Below are positions 37,918-45,720 of a stretch of DNA of 64,000 bases, piece after piece; the first letter of the stretch is position 1; every line of letters starts with the position of its first letter. Source of the DNA: Acidihalobacter yilgarnensis (lineage in GTDB: Bacteria > Pseudomonadota > Gammaproteobacteria > DSM-5130 > Acidihalobacteraceae); contig NZ_CP017415.1 in the NCBI RefSeq assembly GCF_001753245.1, positions 3,094,040 to 3,158,039 of the forward strand. Direction: 5' to 3'. The notes beneath the pieces were generated by a model. It was given only the letters and a program-made list of their open reading frames with translations, had not been told where the DNA came from and did no database searches. Position numbers and translations under genes: made by a program.

Positions 37918-38559
37918 TCAGTGAAGCCCCTGCAAATAAAGCGCGACGGCTTCCATTTCTTTTTTATCCATCCCGGCCACCACATGCGCCATCATCTTGC
38001 CAGCATCGTTCACGCGGGAACCACTCTTGAAAGCCTCGAGCTGGGCTACCAGATACTTCGCATGCTGGCCGGCCAAGCGGGGGAAATGATCGAGCTGCCC
38101 AGCGCCGCCTACACCGTGGCAGCGAATGCAGGCGCTGATACCCGCACCTGCGGCACCCTCGCGATAGATGCGTTCGCCGAACGCCACGATAGCCGCATCA
38201 CCAGCAGGCGCGGTCTCCGGCGCTGATGGTGACTGGCTCGCATAGTAGGCAGCCAGCGCACGCAGATTGCCCTCCGTGAGTGCCGCGACCATGGCATTCA
38301 TGATCACATTCTTGCGCTCACCCTGCTTGAAATTCACCAACTGCTTGTAGAGATAGTCCGCGCTCAGACCCGCCAAATTCGGAAAGTCCGGCGACACGCT
38401 GGTGCCGGTGACGCCATGGCAGGCTACGCAGCTGGCCGATAGTTGCTTACCGATGCTCACATCGCCCGCCGTCGTACCTGTTTGCGGCGTGGTTTCCGCC
38501 AGGGAGGCCGACGAGACCAGCACGGCCAATAACCCTACGAGGATGCTACGTATTTTCAT
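37918..38559 (-). CDS. Diheme cytochrome c4-type protein
   Basis: A 213-residue periplasmic cytochrome. A signal peptide covers about residues 1-21. The two heme sites are CVACH (near residues 44-48) and CIRCH (near 143-147). Each is followed by a LAG segment (FPNLAGLSADYLYKQL and FPRLAGQHAKYLVAQL) and a distal Met, the tandem-domain layout of cytochrome c4. It shuttles electrons from a bc1-type complex or other donors to terminal oxidases. It is the second of two c4 genes in tandem and precedes resB by about 115 bp. Confidence 0.92.
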   Translation of the reverse strand: MKIRSILVGLLAVLVSSASLAETTPQTGTTAGDVSIGKQLSASCVACHGVTGTSVSPDFPNLAGLSADYLYKQLVNFKQGERKNVIMNAMVAALTEGNLRALAAYYASQSPSAPETAPAGDAAIVAFGERIYREGAAGAGISACIRCHGVGGAGQLDHFPRLAGQHAKYLVAQLEAFKSGSRVNDAGKMMAHVVAGMDKKEMEAVALYLQGLH

Positions 38560-38665
38560 GCCACTCCCCCACTACCCTTTAACAAAGGATACTCGACAGG
38601 TCGATAGTTCTGCGCAGCAGCCCGTAATGGCCTGGCGCCGCGCGCTTGGAACGATACTGCGATAC

Positions 38666-39280
38666 TCAATACAGGCCCTGTATGTACTGTGCCACCGCTC
38701 GCATTTGTTGCTCGCTCATACGCGAAGCAATGTCTCGCATCATCTGATTGGGGTCATTGTCGCGTGTACCCCTGGCGAAGGCCTCCAGCTGACTGACGAC
38801 ATATTCCGCGTGCTGCCCGCCCAGACGCGGGTAACCCGCCGGCGCGTTGCCGACACCGTTGGGCGCATGACAGGCCATACAGGCCGGCACCGCACGTCCA
38901 AAATCGCCGCCGCGATAAACGGCCTCGCCCATCTTGACCAACCGCTGATCCCCGGTTGCCGATCTGGGTGTCTGACTGGCGAAGAAAGCCGCGAGATGAT
39001 CGATATCCTCTGCGCTCAGCTTCGCCGTCATGCCATTCATGATGGCATTCTTGCGGCGACCGTCCTTGAAGTCGGTGAGCTGTTTGACGAGATATTTGAA
39101 GTTTTGCCCGGCAAGATTGGGGTATTGCGGATTCAGGCCGCTACCACTGGCGCCATGACAGGCGGCGCACGTGGTCGACAACCGTTGCCCTATGGCGGGG
39201 TTGCCCGCCGCATACGCCTGACTGCCGGCGAACAGAAAGACCGCCAAGGCAGCCGACACCTTCCATCTGCTGATCATCAC
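38666..39280 (-). CDS. Diheme cytochrome c4
   Basis: A 204-residue periplasmic diheme cytochrome with a signal peptide (about residues 1-24, ending AYA) and heme motifs CAACH and CMACH. The duplicated YPNLAGQNFKYLVKQL / YPRLGGQHAEYVVSQL pattern matches cytochrome c4. It is divergent from engB, as in pseudomonads where engB, a c4 gene and dsbA are neighbours. It is the first gene of the minus-strand run that continues through resB, ccsA and dsbA. The 126-bp gap to engB should carry promoters for both directions. Confidence 0.94.
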   Translation of the reverse strand: MMISRWKVSAALAVFLFAGSQAYAAGNPAIGQRLSTTCAACHGASGSGLNPQYPNLAGQNFKYLVKQLTDFKDGRRKNAIMNGMTAKLSAEDIDHLAAFFASQTPRSATGDQRLVKMGEAVYRGGDFGRAVPACMACHAPNGVGNAPAGYPRLGGQHAEYVVSQLEAFARGTRDNDPNQMMRDIASRMSEQQMRAVAQYIQGLY

Positions 39281-39406
39281 ATCCCCCCATCTGGCCGTAC
39301 CAGGGCCTTGTTATGATGCGGACCGCCCTGCCCGGGCGTCCGTTTTTATAGTCATTATTATTCACGGCTTATACCATAGCCCTCCAGTCACGGCAAAAGG
39401 GCCTGC

Positions 39407-40062
39407 ATGCACAAGCGCTACCAGAACACGCAATTCCTCACCAGCGCCACCAGTTTGCGGGGGATGCCAACCGACAGCGTACGCGAGGCGGCCTTCGCCG
39501 GTCGCTCCAACGCGGGCAAATCCAGCGCTCTGAACCGGATATGCCACCAGAAATCACTGGCGCGCACCAGTAAGACACCGGGGCGCACCCAGCAGATCAA
39601 CTTTTTCACCGTATCCGACGACCGTTACCTAGTCGATCTGCCCGGCTACGGCTATGCCAAGGTGGCCAAATCGCAGCAACAGCAGTGGGGACCCATGCTC
39701 CGTCAGTACCTGCTCGGGCGCTCGGCGCTTGCGGGCTTGATCCTGCTGATGGATATCCGCCATCCCATGACTCCGCTCGACGATCAACTGTTGAACCATT
39801 GCCGCGAGGGGGGGTGCCAATCCACATCCTGCTCACCAAGGCGGACAAACTCAAACGGGGCCCCGCCATCGCGACGCTGCGCGAAGTTGAGCAGCAACTT
39901 GCCAGAGAGGGTTATGACGCCAGCGCGCAGCTGTTTTCTTCGCTCAGCGGCGAGGGGTTGGACGCGGCACAAGCGCGTCTTGATGAATGGCTTGCCTTTG
40001 ACGAGGTGCCACCTCTAAACGCCGAGCCTCCCCAATCGGACTCAGGGCCAGAGGCGCTGTAA
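39407..40062 (+). CDS. engB: Ribosome-biogenesis GTPase EngB, frameshifted
   Basis: EngB/YihA GTPase, needed for assembly of the large ribosomal subunit. The first frame (39407 onward) carries G1 AGRSNAGKSSALNRI, the G2 region and G3 DLPGYGYAK. The G4 motif LLTKADKLKRG and G5 region SSLSGEGLDAAQ are in another frame that ends at 40062. The switch falls at a run of seven G (39808-39814), and one added base restores an intact protein of about 219 residues. As given, the gene would make a 203-residue product without G4 and G5, which should be non-functional. EngB is normally essential, so a sequencing undercall is the likelier explanation. Confidence 0.9.
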
Positions 40063-40977
40063 TTCACCTTCGCGCGCAATGCGGTCAAGCAGCCGGGCCT
40101 TGGCCGCCGCTACGCTGGGGTCGGCCCGCTCTTCATGCTGCAAGGCGCGCACCCATTGCTGCAACGCGGCAGCGCGTAGCATGACCGGCCAGGCACCCCG
40201 CTCGATCGGGGTCAGTACGACAACCGCATGGTAGGCCTCAAGCATCGCCAGTACGCGTTCGGGGTCCAGGCTACCGTCCGCTAGCGAACAGCACGCGGTC
40301 GTCGCAATGGCCAGATCACGCAGCCGAGCATCCGTGCGGGCGCGTTCAAGACCCAGGACGCCACATAGACGCCCATCGTCGAAGAGCAGCGCCTCAGGAG
40401 CGATATCGCCATGTATGAGGCCTTGTGGCAGATCACTGAAGCGATACAGACCCTGAAAGCGTATTTCGTCACGCAGCAACGCCGCATCGGCGGCGGCCAG
40501 CTCGGGCGCCAGCATCGGTGCGATATCTCGCCACTCGCGTACCGTCGAGCCCGTTGTTTGTACGGGCACGCATTGCCCCGCGAGCCGATGCAGACGCGCC
40601 AGCAATTCACCGACCCTGGCGCAGTGCGCGGCTGTATGGGACGCCAAGACCCGCCCCGCAGGACAGGCACTCAGGATCGCGGATCGACCGCCGAGCCAGC
40701 CGAACAACCGACCATCATGATCGGCAACGGGATTCGGACACGGAATATCGGCACCCTGCAGACAAAGGAACAAGGTCGCAACCATCGCCGCCTGCTGGGC
40801 CTCACCCTCGTCGAACAGGTGCAATAGTCGAGCCCCTTGCGAAGTTCTCAGTCGATAGGCGCTCGCCATAGACATCGCGACCGGCAACTCGTCGGCAAGC
40901 ATTTCATCGGTTCCGTAGGCAGCAAGAAACGACCGCAGTGCAACGACATCGATGGGCGGTACCGAGAGGGTGGGCAT
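40042..40977 (-). CDS. ThrB-like aminoglycoside-phosphotransferase-fold protein, degenerate active site
   Basis: A 311-residue protein with the fold and length of the phosphotransferase-type homoserine kinase ThrB found beside polA in pseudomonads. The catalytic loop reads LIHGDIAPEALLF at residues 187-199: His189 and Asp191 remain, but the Mg-binding Asn is Ala196. The following metal-binding Asp (IDF in ThrB) is Gly209 in GVLGLERARTD. The conserved C-terminal part DLAIATTACCSL is still recognisable. Loss of both metal ligands suggests a pseudokinase or a decayed gene, although the frame is intact. The stop overlaps the end of engB by about 20 bp (convergent). Confidence 0.65.
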   Translation of the reverse strand: MPTLSVPPIDVVALRSFLAAYGTDEMLADELPVAMSMASAYRLRTSQGARLLHLFDEGEAQQAAMVATLFLCLQGADIPCPNPVADHDGRLFGWLGGRSAILSACPAGRVLASHTAAHCARVGELLARLHRLAGQCVPVQTTGSTVREWRDIAPMLAPELAAADAALLRDEIRFQGLYRFSDLPQGLIHGDIAPEALLFDDGRLCGVLGLERARTDARLRDLAIATTACCSLADGSLDPERVLAMLEAYHAVVVLTPIERGAWPVMLRAAALQQWVRALQHEERADPSVAAAKARLLDRIAREGELQRLWP

Positions 40978-40980
40978 GAC

Positions 40981-41706
40981 CTAAAGATCCAGCAGGCGCT
41001 CGCGCTCCTCCGGCGAAGGCTCGAAGTCGCGTTGCTCGTAATGATCAAAAATCGCGTTGACCGCATCCGCCGCGTTATCCACCACGGTCATCAAATCGAT
41101 GTCGGCAGCACTGATCGTGCCCTCGGTCACGAGTACTTCGCGAAACCACGTCAACAACCCGTCCCAGAAAGGGCTGTGGACCAGAATGATGGGAATACGC
41201 CGCGTCTTGCCGGTCTGCACCAGGGTCAGTATCTCGGCCAGCTCGTCCAACGTGCCGAAACCACCGGGTAGCACCACATAGGCCGAGGCGTATTTGACGA
41301 ACATGACCTTGCGCGAGAAAAAATGGCGAAAGGTCAGTGAAAGATCCTGGTAGTCGTTGCTGTTTTGCTCGTGTGGCAACTGGATGTTGAGCCCGACGGA
41401 TAACGATTTGCCCTGATACGCACCCTTGTTGGCGGCCTCCATGAGCCCTGGCCCACCACCGCTGACCACGGCAAAGCCGGCCTCCGACAAACGCAGCGCA
41501 ATGTCTTCGGTCAACCGGTAGAGCGGGCTTTCCTGCGGTATGCGTGCCGAACCGAAGATACTCACCGACGGCCGGATACGCGCCAAGCGCTCGAAGCCCT
41601 CCACAAATTCGGCCATGACCTGGAAAATTTTCCAGCTCTCGCGGGTCAGCTCCGAGTCGTTCAGGGGCCACAATTCGGGGTGGTGCGGGCGGTCGTGCAG
41701 GTTCAT
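40981..41706 (-). CDS. LOG-family nucleotide phosphoribohydrolase-like protein
   Basis: A 241-residue Rossmann-fold protein of the LOG/TIGR00730 family. Family motifs are VFGSARIPQESPLYRL near residue 50, VVSGGGPGLMEAANKGA near 80 and the signature PGGFGTLDELAEILTLVQTG near 149. Members cleave nucleoside 5'-monophosphates to base and ribose-5-phosphate; some make cytokinins, and others (PpnN types) act in purine homeostasis. The short size (241) points to a plain LOG protein rather than PpnN. It is 4 bp upstream of the ThrB-like gene and divergent from polA, with a shared promoter region at 41707-41836. Confidence 0.9.
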   Translation of the reverse strand: MNLHDRPHHPELWPLNDSELTRESWKIFQVMAEFVEGFERLARIRPSVSIFGSARIPQESPLYRLTEDIALRLSEAGFAVVSGGGPGLMEAANKGAYQGKSLSVGLNIQLPHEQNSNDYQDLSLTFRHFFSRKVMFVKYASAYVVLPGGFGTLDELAEILTLVQTGKTRRIPIILVHSPFWDGLLTWFREVLVTEGTISAADIDLMTVVDNAADAVNAIFDHYEQRDFEPSPEERERLLDL

Positions 41707-41836
41707 AGGATCTACCGCGTATGCATCGAGGAAAAGGCCGCCGTTTTAACACAAATAGCGCTTCGGCATAAGGCACGCTGCAATTACTGACGTATCGCAG
41801 GTAACCTATGGCACTACCCGTTACTGTGCGAAGTCC

Positions 41837-44538
41837 ATGAGCCAAGCCCCCCTCGTCCTCGTCGACGGCTCCTCCTACCTGTACCGCGCCTTCCACGCGC
41901 TGCCGCCACTGACCAGCCCAATGGGCGCGCCTACTGGTGCGATCTACGGGGTCGCGAACATGCTTCGTCGATTGCTGAAGGACTATCAACCCACCCACCT
42001 GGCCGTGGTCTTCGACGCCAAGGGCAAGACCTTCCGCGACGAGTTATACGCCGAATACAAGGCCCATCGTCCGCCCATGCCTGAGGATCTCGCGGCACAA
42101 ATCCAGCCGCTGCATGCCCTGCTGCGCGCCATGGGATTGCCGATCCTGGTCGTCGACGGCGTCGAGGCCGACGATGTGATCGGCGCACTGGCCCGGCGCG
42201 CCGCCGAGCGGGGCGAGCACGTGGTGATCTCGTCCGGCGACAAGGATCTCGCGCAGCTCGTCGATATCCACATCACCCTGGTCAACACCATGAGCGGTGC
42301 CGTACTCGACCGCGCGGGTGTGATCGAGAAATTCGGCGTTCCACCCGAACGCATCATCGACTATCTCGCGCTGATCGGCGACAGCGTGGACAATGTACCC
42401 GGCGTGGAGAAATGCGGCCCGAAGACCGCAGTGAAGTGGTTGGCGGCTTATGACACGCTCGACGGCGTCATCGCTCACGCCGACGAAATCAAGGGCAAGG
42501 TCGGCGACAACCTGCGCCGCGCGCTGGACGATCTGCCACGCTCCCGCGAGCTGGTAACCCTACGCACCGATCTTGATCTCGATTACCGCCCGGAAACCCT
42601 GGCACTCGCGCCGCCAGACCTGGAAATACTGCGCGAGCAACTCGGCGAGTTCGGCTTCACCTCCTGGCTGCGCGAGCTCACACCCGAAGAGGCGGAGGCG
42701 ACGGGCGACGACAAGCCCCCCCATCAACCACCGGCACCTACGAGGCCATCCTTGACGAGGGCGCACTCGAACGCTGGCTCGAACGCATCGAGGGCGCCGA
42801 ACTGATTGCCTTCGACACCGAGACCACCAGTCTGGACTACATGCAGGCACGTATCGTCGGCCTATCGTTCGCGATACGCCCTGGCGAGGCGGCCTACGTG
42901 CCGTTGGCGCACGACTACCCCGGCGCACCCGAGCAACTCGACCGCGAACGCACGCTCGCACGACTCAAACCGCTACTCGAGGACCCTGCCCGCGCCAAGG
43001 TCGGACACCACCTCAAGTACGACCGTAATGTACTGCTACACCATGGCATTGCTCTGGAAGGCATTCGCCACGACACCATGCTCGAATCCTACATCCTCGA
43101 TTCAACCGCCACGCGCCACGATCTTGATACCCTTTGCCAAGCTCACCTGGGCCACCACAACATTGCCTACGCGGATGTCGCCGGCAAGGGTGCCAAACAG
43201 ATCCCCTTCAGCGCGGTCGCCATCGACGACGCCACACCCTACGCCGCCGAAGACGCCGACATGACCCTCTCGCTACACGAGGTGTTCTGGCCGAAACTCA
43301 GCCAGAACGAGAAGCAACGGCAGGTTTACGAGGAAATCGAAATCCCGTTGGTCCGGGTACTCTCGCGTATGGAATGGAACGGCGTGTGCGTGAATGCCGC
43401 GCAATTGCGCGTTCAGAGCGCCGAATTGGCGGCGCAGATGAGCCGCCTCGAACGCGAGGCGCGCGAGATCGCCGGCAGCGCCTTCAACCTCGGCTCACCC
43501 AAGCAGATTCAGGACATCCTTTACGGCCAGATGGGCTTGCCGGTGATCCGCAAGACACCCAAGGGCCAACCATCCACCGCGGAAGACGTGCTTGAAGAAC
43601 TCGCCCTACAGCACGAACTGCCGAGGGTCATCCTCGAACACCGGACCCTCGCCAAGCTCAAATCGACCTATACCGACCGCCTACCCGAGCGTATCGACCC
43701 CGACACCGGACGGGTACACACCTCTTATCACCAGGCAGTGGCCTCGACCGGACGATTGTCGTCCTCCGATCCCAACCTGCAGAACATCCCCGTGCGCACC
43801 GAGGCCGGGCGGCGCATCCGCCAAGCCTTCGTGGCACCGCCGGGGCATCTGCTCCTGGCAGCGGATTACTCACAGATCGAGCTGCGGATCATGGCCCATC
43901 TGTCGGGAGATGAAGGCCTGCGACGCGCCTTCGCGGCAGGGCAAGACATCCATCGCGCCACCGCTGCGGAAGTTTTCGGCGTCGCGCCGGAAGCAGTTGA
44001 CACGGATCAGCGGCGTGCCGCGAAGGCCATCAACTTCGGCCTGATCTACGGGATGTCCGCCTTTGGATTGGCCAAACAGCTCGGTATCGGACGCAATGAC
44101 GCTCAGGCCTACGTCGACCGCTACTTCGTACGCTACCCAGGTGTACATCGCTACATGGAGGCAACGCGCGCGCAGGCGGCCGAACGCGGCTATGTCGAAA
44201 CGCTATTCGGGCGTCGCCTGCATCTGCCTGAGATTCGATCGCGCAACGCCCAGCGACGCGCACAGGCCGAACGCGTCGCCATCAATGCGCCCATGCAAGG
44301 CACCGCCGCCGATATCATCAAGCGTGCCATGCTCGCAGTAGATGGCTGGATCGAACGTGAGGCCGAGGACATCCGCCTGATCATGCAGGTACACGACGAA
44401 CTCGTATTGGAAGTCCCCGAGTCGCGTATCGACGCCGCACGCGACACGATCCGTATCCATATGGAAGGTGCCGCCGCGCTCGATGTCCCCCTGGTAGTCG
44501 ACATCGGCATAGGCCCTGACTGGAATGCCGCTCATTAA
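41837..44538 (+). CDS. polA: DNA polymerase I, frameshifted at a C7 run
   Basis: DNA polymerase I. The first frame (41837 to 42805) gives the 5'-3' exonuclease (LVLVDGSSYLYRAFHALPPL, FDAKGKTFRDELYAEYKAHR, EADDVIGALA, SGDKDLAQLV). After a run of seven C (42716-42722) the reading frame changes, and the second frame continues to 44538. It has the 3'-5' exonuclease-like domain (ELIAFDTETTSLDYMQARIV) and the polymerase domain (AADYSQIELRIMAHLSGD, FGLIYGMSAFGLAKQLG, MQVHDELVLEVPES). All three domains are complete if one C is added, giving about 900 residues. The sequence as given breaks the protein between the first two domains. Because the rest is well conserved, an undercalled homopolymer is likely. 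Confidence 0.93.
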
Positions 44539-44578
44539 ATCCGCGTGACGAGAATAAGAAAATCGGATGAATCCGAAC

Positions 44579-44606
44579 CGAACTCCGGCGTTCCAACGCC
44601 ATCAAA
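44579..44606 (+). promoter_or_regulatory. Sigma-E-like promoter of sRNA unit 1
   Basis: -35 CGAACTC (44579-44585), 16-bp spacer, -10 TCAAA (44602-44606). The GAACT core and TCAAA fit the RpoE consensus less well than in units 2-4, but the spacing and the 8-bp distance from the -10 to GCGCTTAGCC are identical. Confidence 0.5.
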
Positions 44607-44611
44607 GTATT

Positions 44612-44715
44612 TAAGCGCTTAGCCCGGCGCTCCCGCCGTCTCCCTGGCGGGCTCGACTTGTCTCCCCCTTCAAGTCGATGATTTCTTGCCCCGGCCCCGT
44701 GCCGGGGTTTTCTTT
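44612..44715 (+). ncRNA. Tandem sRNA unit 1 (C-rich loops)
   Basis: A predicted RNA of about 104 nt. It has a 5' stem AGCGC/GCGCT with loop TTAGCCCG, then CCCGCC/GGCGGG enclosing the C-rich loop GTCTCCCT (44638-44645). Next comes CGACTTG/CAAGTCG enclosing TCTCCCCCTT (44654-44677), then the terminator CCCCGGC/GCCGGGG with TTTTCTTT. Unlike units 2-5, its second hairpin also displays a C-rich loop, so it has two potential anti-Shine-Dalgarno sites. It begins about 75 bp after polA, the place where Spot 42 (enterics), ErsA (Pseudomonas) and sX13 (Xanthomonas) genes lie, as I remember them. Confidence 0.75.
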
Positions 44716-44760
44716 AATGCCCTGTCGAAAATCTCGCCACACCACTGCGTGGCGTGACGT

Positions 44761-44788
44761 GAAACTTTTCACAAACTGCCCGGTCTGA
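44761..44788 (+). promoter_or_regulatory. Sigma-E-like promoter of sRNA unit 2
   Basis: -35 GAAACTT (44761-44767), 16-bp spacer, -10 TCTGA (44784-44788), close to the E. coli RpoE consensus GGAACTT-N16-TCTGA. Confidence 0.65.
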
Positions 44789-44793
44789 CGTTA

Positions 44794-44896
44794 TGAGTGC
44801 TTAGCCCGCACTCACCCGCCGCAAGGCGGGGACGACTTGTCTCCCCCCCTTCAAGTCGATGCAACTGCCCCGGCCCTGTGCCGGGGCTTCTTTTTT
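44794..44896 (+). ncRNA. Tandem sRNA unit 2
   Basis: A predicted RNA of about 103 nt. The 5' hairpin is TGAGTGC/GCACTCA. Units 3-5 have GAGCGC/GCGCTC here, so one pair changed from C-G to T-A on both sides, a compensatory change that supports an RNA structure. The second hairpin is CCCGCC-GCAA-GGCGGG (GNRA tetraloop). The third is CGACTTG/CAAGTCG around TCTCCCCCCCTT with seven C (44833-44858). The terminator is CCCCGGC/GCCGGGG followed by CTTCTTTTTT. Confidence 0.8.
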
Positions 44897-44915
44897 ATAC
44901 ACGGCCCACCCGTAT

Positions 44916-44943
44916 GAAACTTTTCACAAACTGTCCGGTCTGA
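44916..44943 (+). promoter_or_regulatory. Sigma-E-like promoter of sRNA unit 3
   Basis: -35 GAAACTT (44916-44922), 16-bp spacer, -10 TCTGA (44939-44943). Confidence 0.65.
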
Positions 44944-44948
44944 GTTTG

Positions 44949-45054
44949 TGAGCGCTTAGCCCGGCGCTCACCCGCCGCAAGGCGGGGACGACTTGTCTCC
45001 CCCCCTTCAAGTCGAATTGCATGGCCCCAGCCTTCGAGCCGGGGCCTTTTTTTT
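44949..45054 (+). ncRNA. Tandem sRNA unit 3
   Basis: A predicted RNA of about 106 nt: 5' hairpin GTGAGCGC/GCGCTCAC, GNRA hairpin CCCGCC-GCAA-GGCGGG, then CGACTTG/CAAGTCG with a loop of seven C (44989-45014). The terminator GGCCCC/GGGGCC (with TTCG in the loop) is followed by eight T (45047-45054). The linker GAATTGCATGGCCCCAGCC is shared with units 4 and 5 but not with units 1 and 2. Confidence 0.8.
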
Positions 45055-45072
45055 GCCTGAGCCGAACGGCAT

Positions 45073-45100
45073 GAAACTTTTCCCCTAACGTCCGGTCTGA
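45073..45100 (+). promoter_or_regulatory. Sigma-E-like promoter of sRNA unit 4
   Basis: -35 GAAACTT (45073-45079), 16-bp spacer that differs from unit 3 at several positions, -10 TCTGA (45096-45100). Confidence 0.65.
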
Positions 45101-45105
45101 GTTTG

Positions 45106-45210
45106 TGAGCGCTTAGCCCAGCGCTCACCCGCCGCAAGGCGGGACGACTTGTCTCCCCCCCTTCAAGTCGAATTGCATGGCCCCAGCCTTCGAGCCGGGG
45201 CCTTTTTTTT
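45106..45210 (+). ncRNA. Tandem sRNA unit 4
   Basis: A predicted RNA of about 105 nt, nearly identical to unit 3 in the transcribed part. Hairpins are GTGAGCGC/GCGCTCAC with loop TTAGCCCA, the GCAA tetraloop hairpin, and the C-rich-loop hairpin with seven C (45145-45170). The terminator ends in eight T (45203-45210). Confidence 0.8.
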
Positions 45211-45229
45211 GCCCTGAACCGAACGGCAT

Positions 45230-45257
45230 GAAACTTTTCCACTAACGCCCGGTCAGA
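45230..45257 (+). promoter_or_regulatory. Sigma-E-like promoter of sRNA unit 5
   Basis: -35 GAAACTT (45230-45236), 16-bp spacer, -10 TCAGA (45253-45257), one base away from TCTGA. Confidence 0.6.
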
Positions 45258-45262
45258 GGTTA

Positions 45263-45365
45263 TGAGCGCTTAGCCCGGCGCTCACCCGCCGCAAGGCGGG
45301 ACGACTTGTCTCCCCCTTCAAGTCGAATTGCATGGCCCCAGCCTTCGAGCCGGGGCCTTTTTTTT
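45263..45365 (+). ncRNA. Tandem sRNA unit 5
   Basis: A predicted RNA of about 103 nt: 5' hairpin TGAGCGC/GCGCTCA, GCAA tetraloop hairpin, C-rich-loop hairpin with five C (45302-45325), and a terminator with eight T (45358-45365). The loop TGTCTCCCCCT is identical to that of unit 1 and complementary to the chemoreceptor ribosome-binding site at 52306-52316. Confidence 0.8.
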
Positions 45366-45485
45366 GCCCCGTCCGCGCGATCCAAATAGGTTTGCCTTGA
45401 ATTCAACGCGACGGCATCAGCGCGCGAGCGGTCCACCATGGTCGCACTGCGGATAGATTTGCAGCACTACGACTCGACTCGAAGG

Positions 45486-45694
45486 GGGTTGTAGCGCGGG
45501 GTGGCCGCTTTGTCGCCAGACACGGCTCATCCGACGAACCCAGCAATGGACTGGATGTCGCCGCGCGGACCTATCTGTATGCACGCTTCGCCGCCGAGCG
45601 GGAACGACGCGTGATCCTGTTCACGACCCACGACGGCCATTTTGCGGAACAGGCCGGCGCAACCCATACCCGATCAAAACCCTGTTCGCCAACA
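45486..45694 (+). pseudogene. Possible remnant of an ABC transporter ATPase
   Basis: One plus-strand frame, without a start codon, reads SSDEPSNGLDVAARTYLYAR and then RVILFTTHDGHFAEQAG. This resembles the Walker B / D-loop (DEPTNGLD) and H-loop (TTHD) end of an ABC ATPase. The Walker A motif and LSGG signature are missing, and the frame runs into the end of the cardiolipin synthase gene on the other strand. It is probably a decayed fragment between the sRNA array and cls. The boundaries are approximate. Confidence 0.45.
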
Positions 45695-45720
45695 TCGACG
45701 TTGGAGCGCGTTGATCGGGC

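Noticed and set aside
41837-44538. polA as two separate genes (a stand-alone 5'-3' exonuclease and a Klenow-like polymerase)
   Set aside because: The coding continues in another frame straight after the C7 run with conserved exonuclease-domain residues before any start codon, so it is one gene with a frameshift.
44895-45242. A 115-residue open frame inside the sRNA array with repeated sequence
   Set aside because: It simply reads through the repeated RNA units on the opposite strand; the protein repeat is a by-product of the DNA repeat.
44579-45365. Tandem repeats that might be a CRISPR array
   Set aside because: The repeat unit is about 156 bp with internal hairpins, promoters and terminators, not 28-37-bp repeats with unique spacers, and there are no cas genes.
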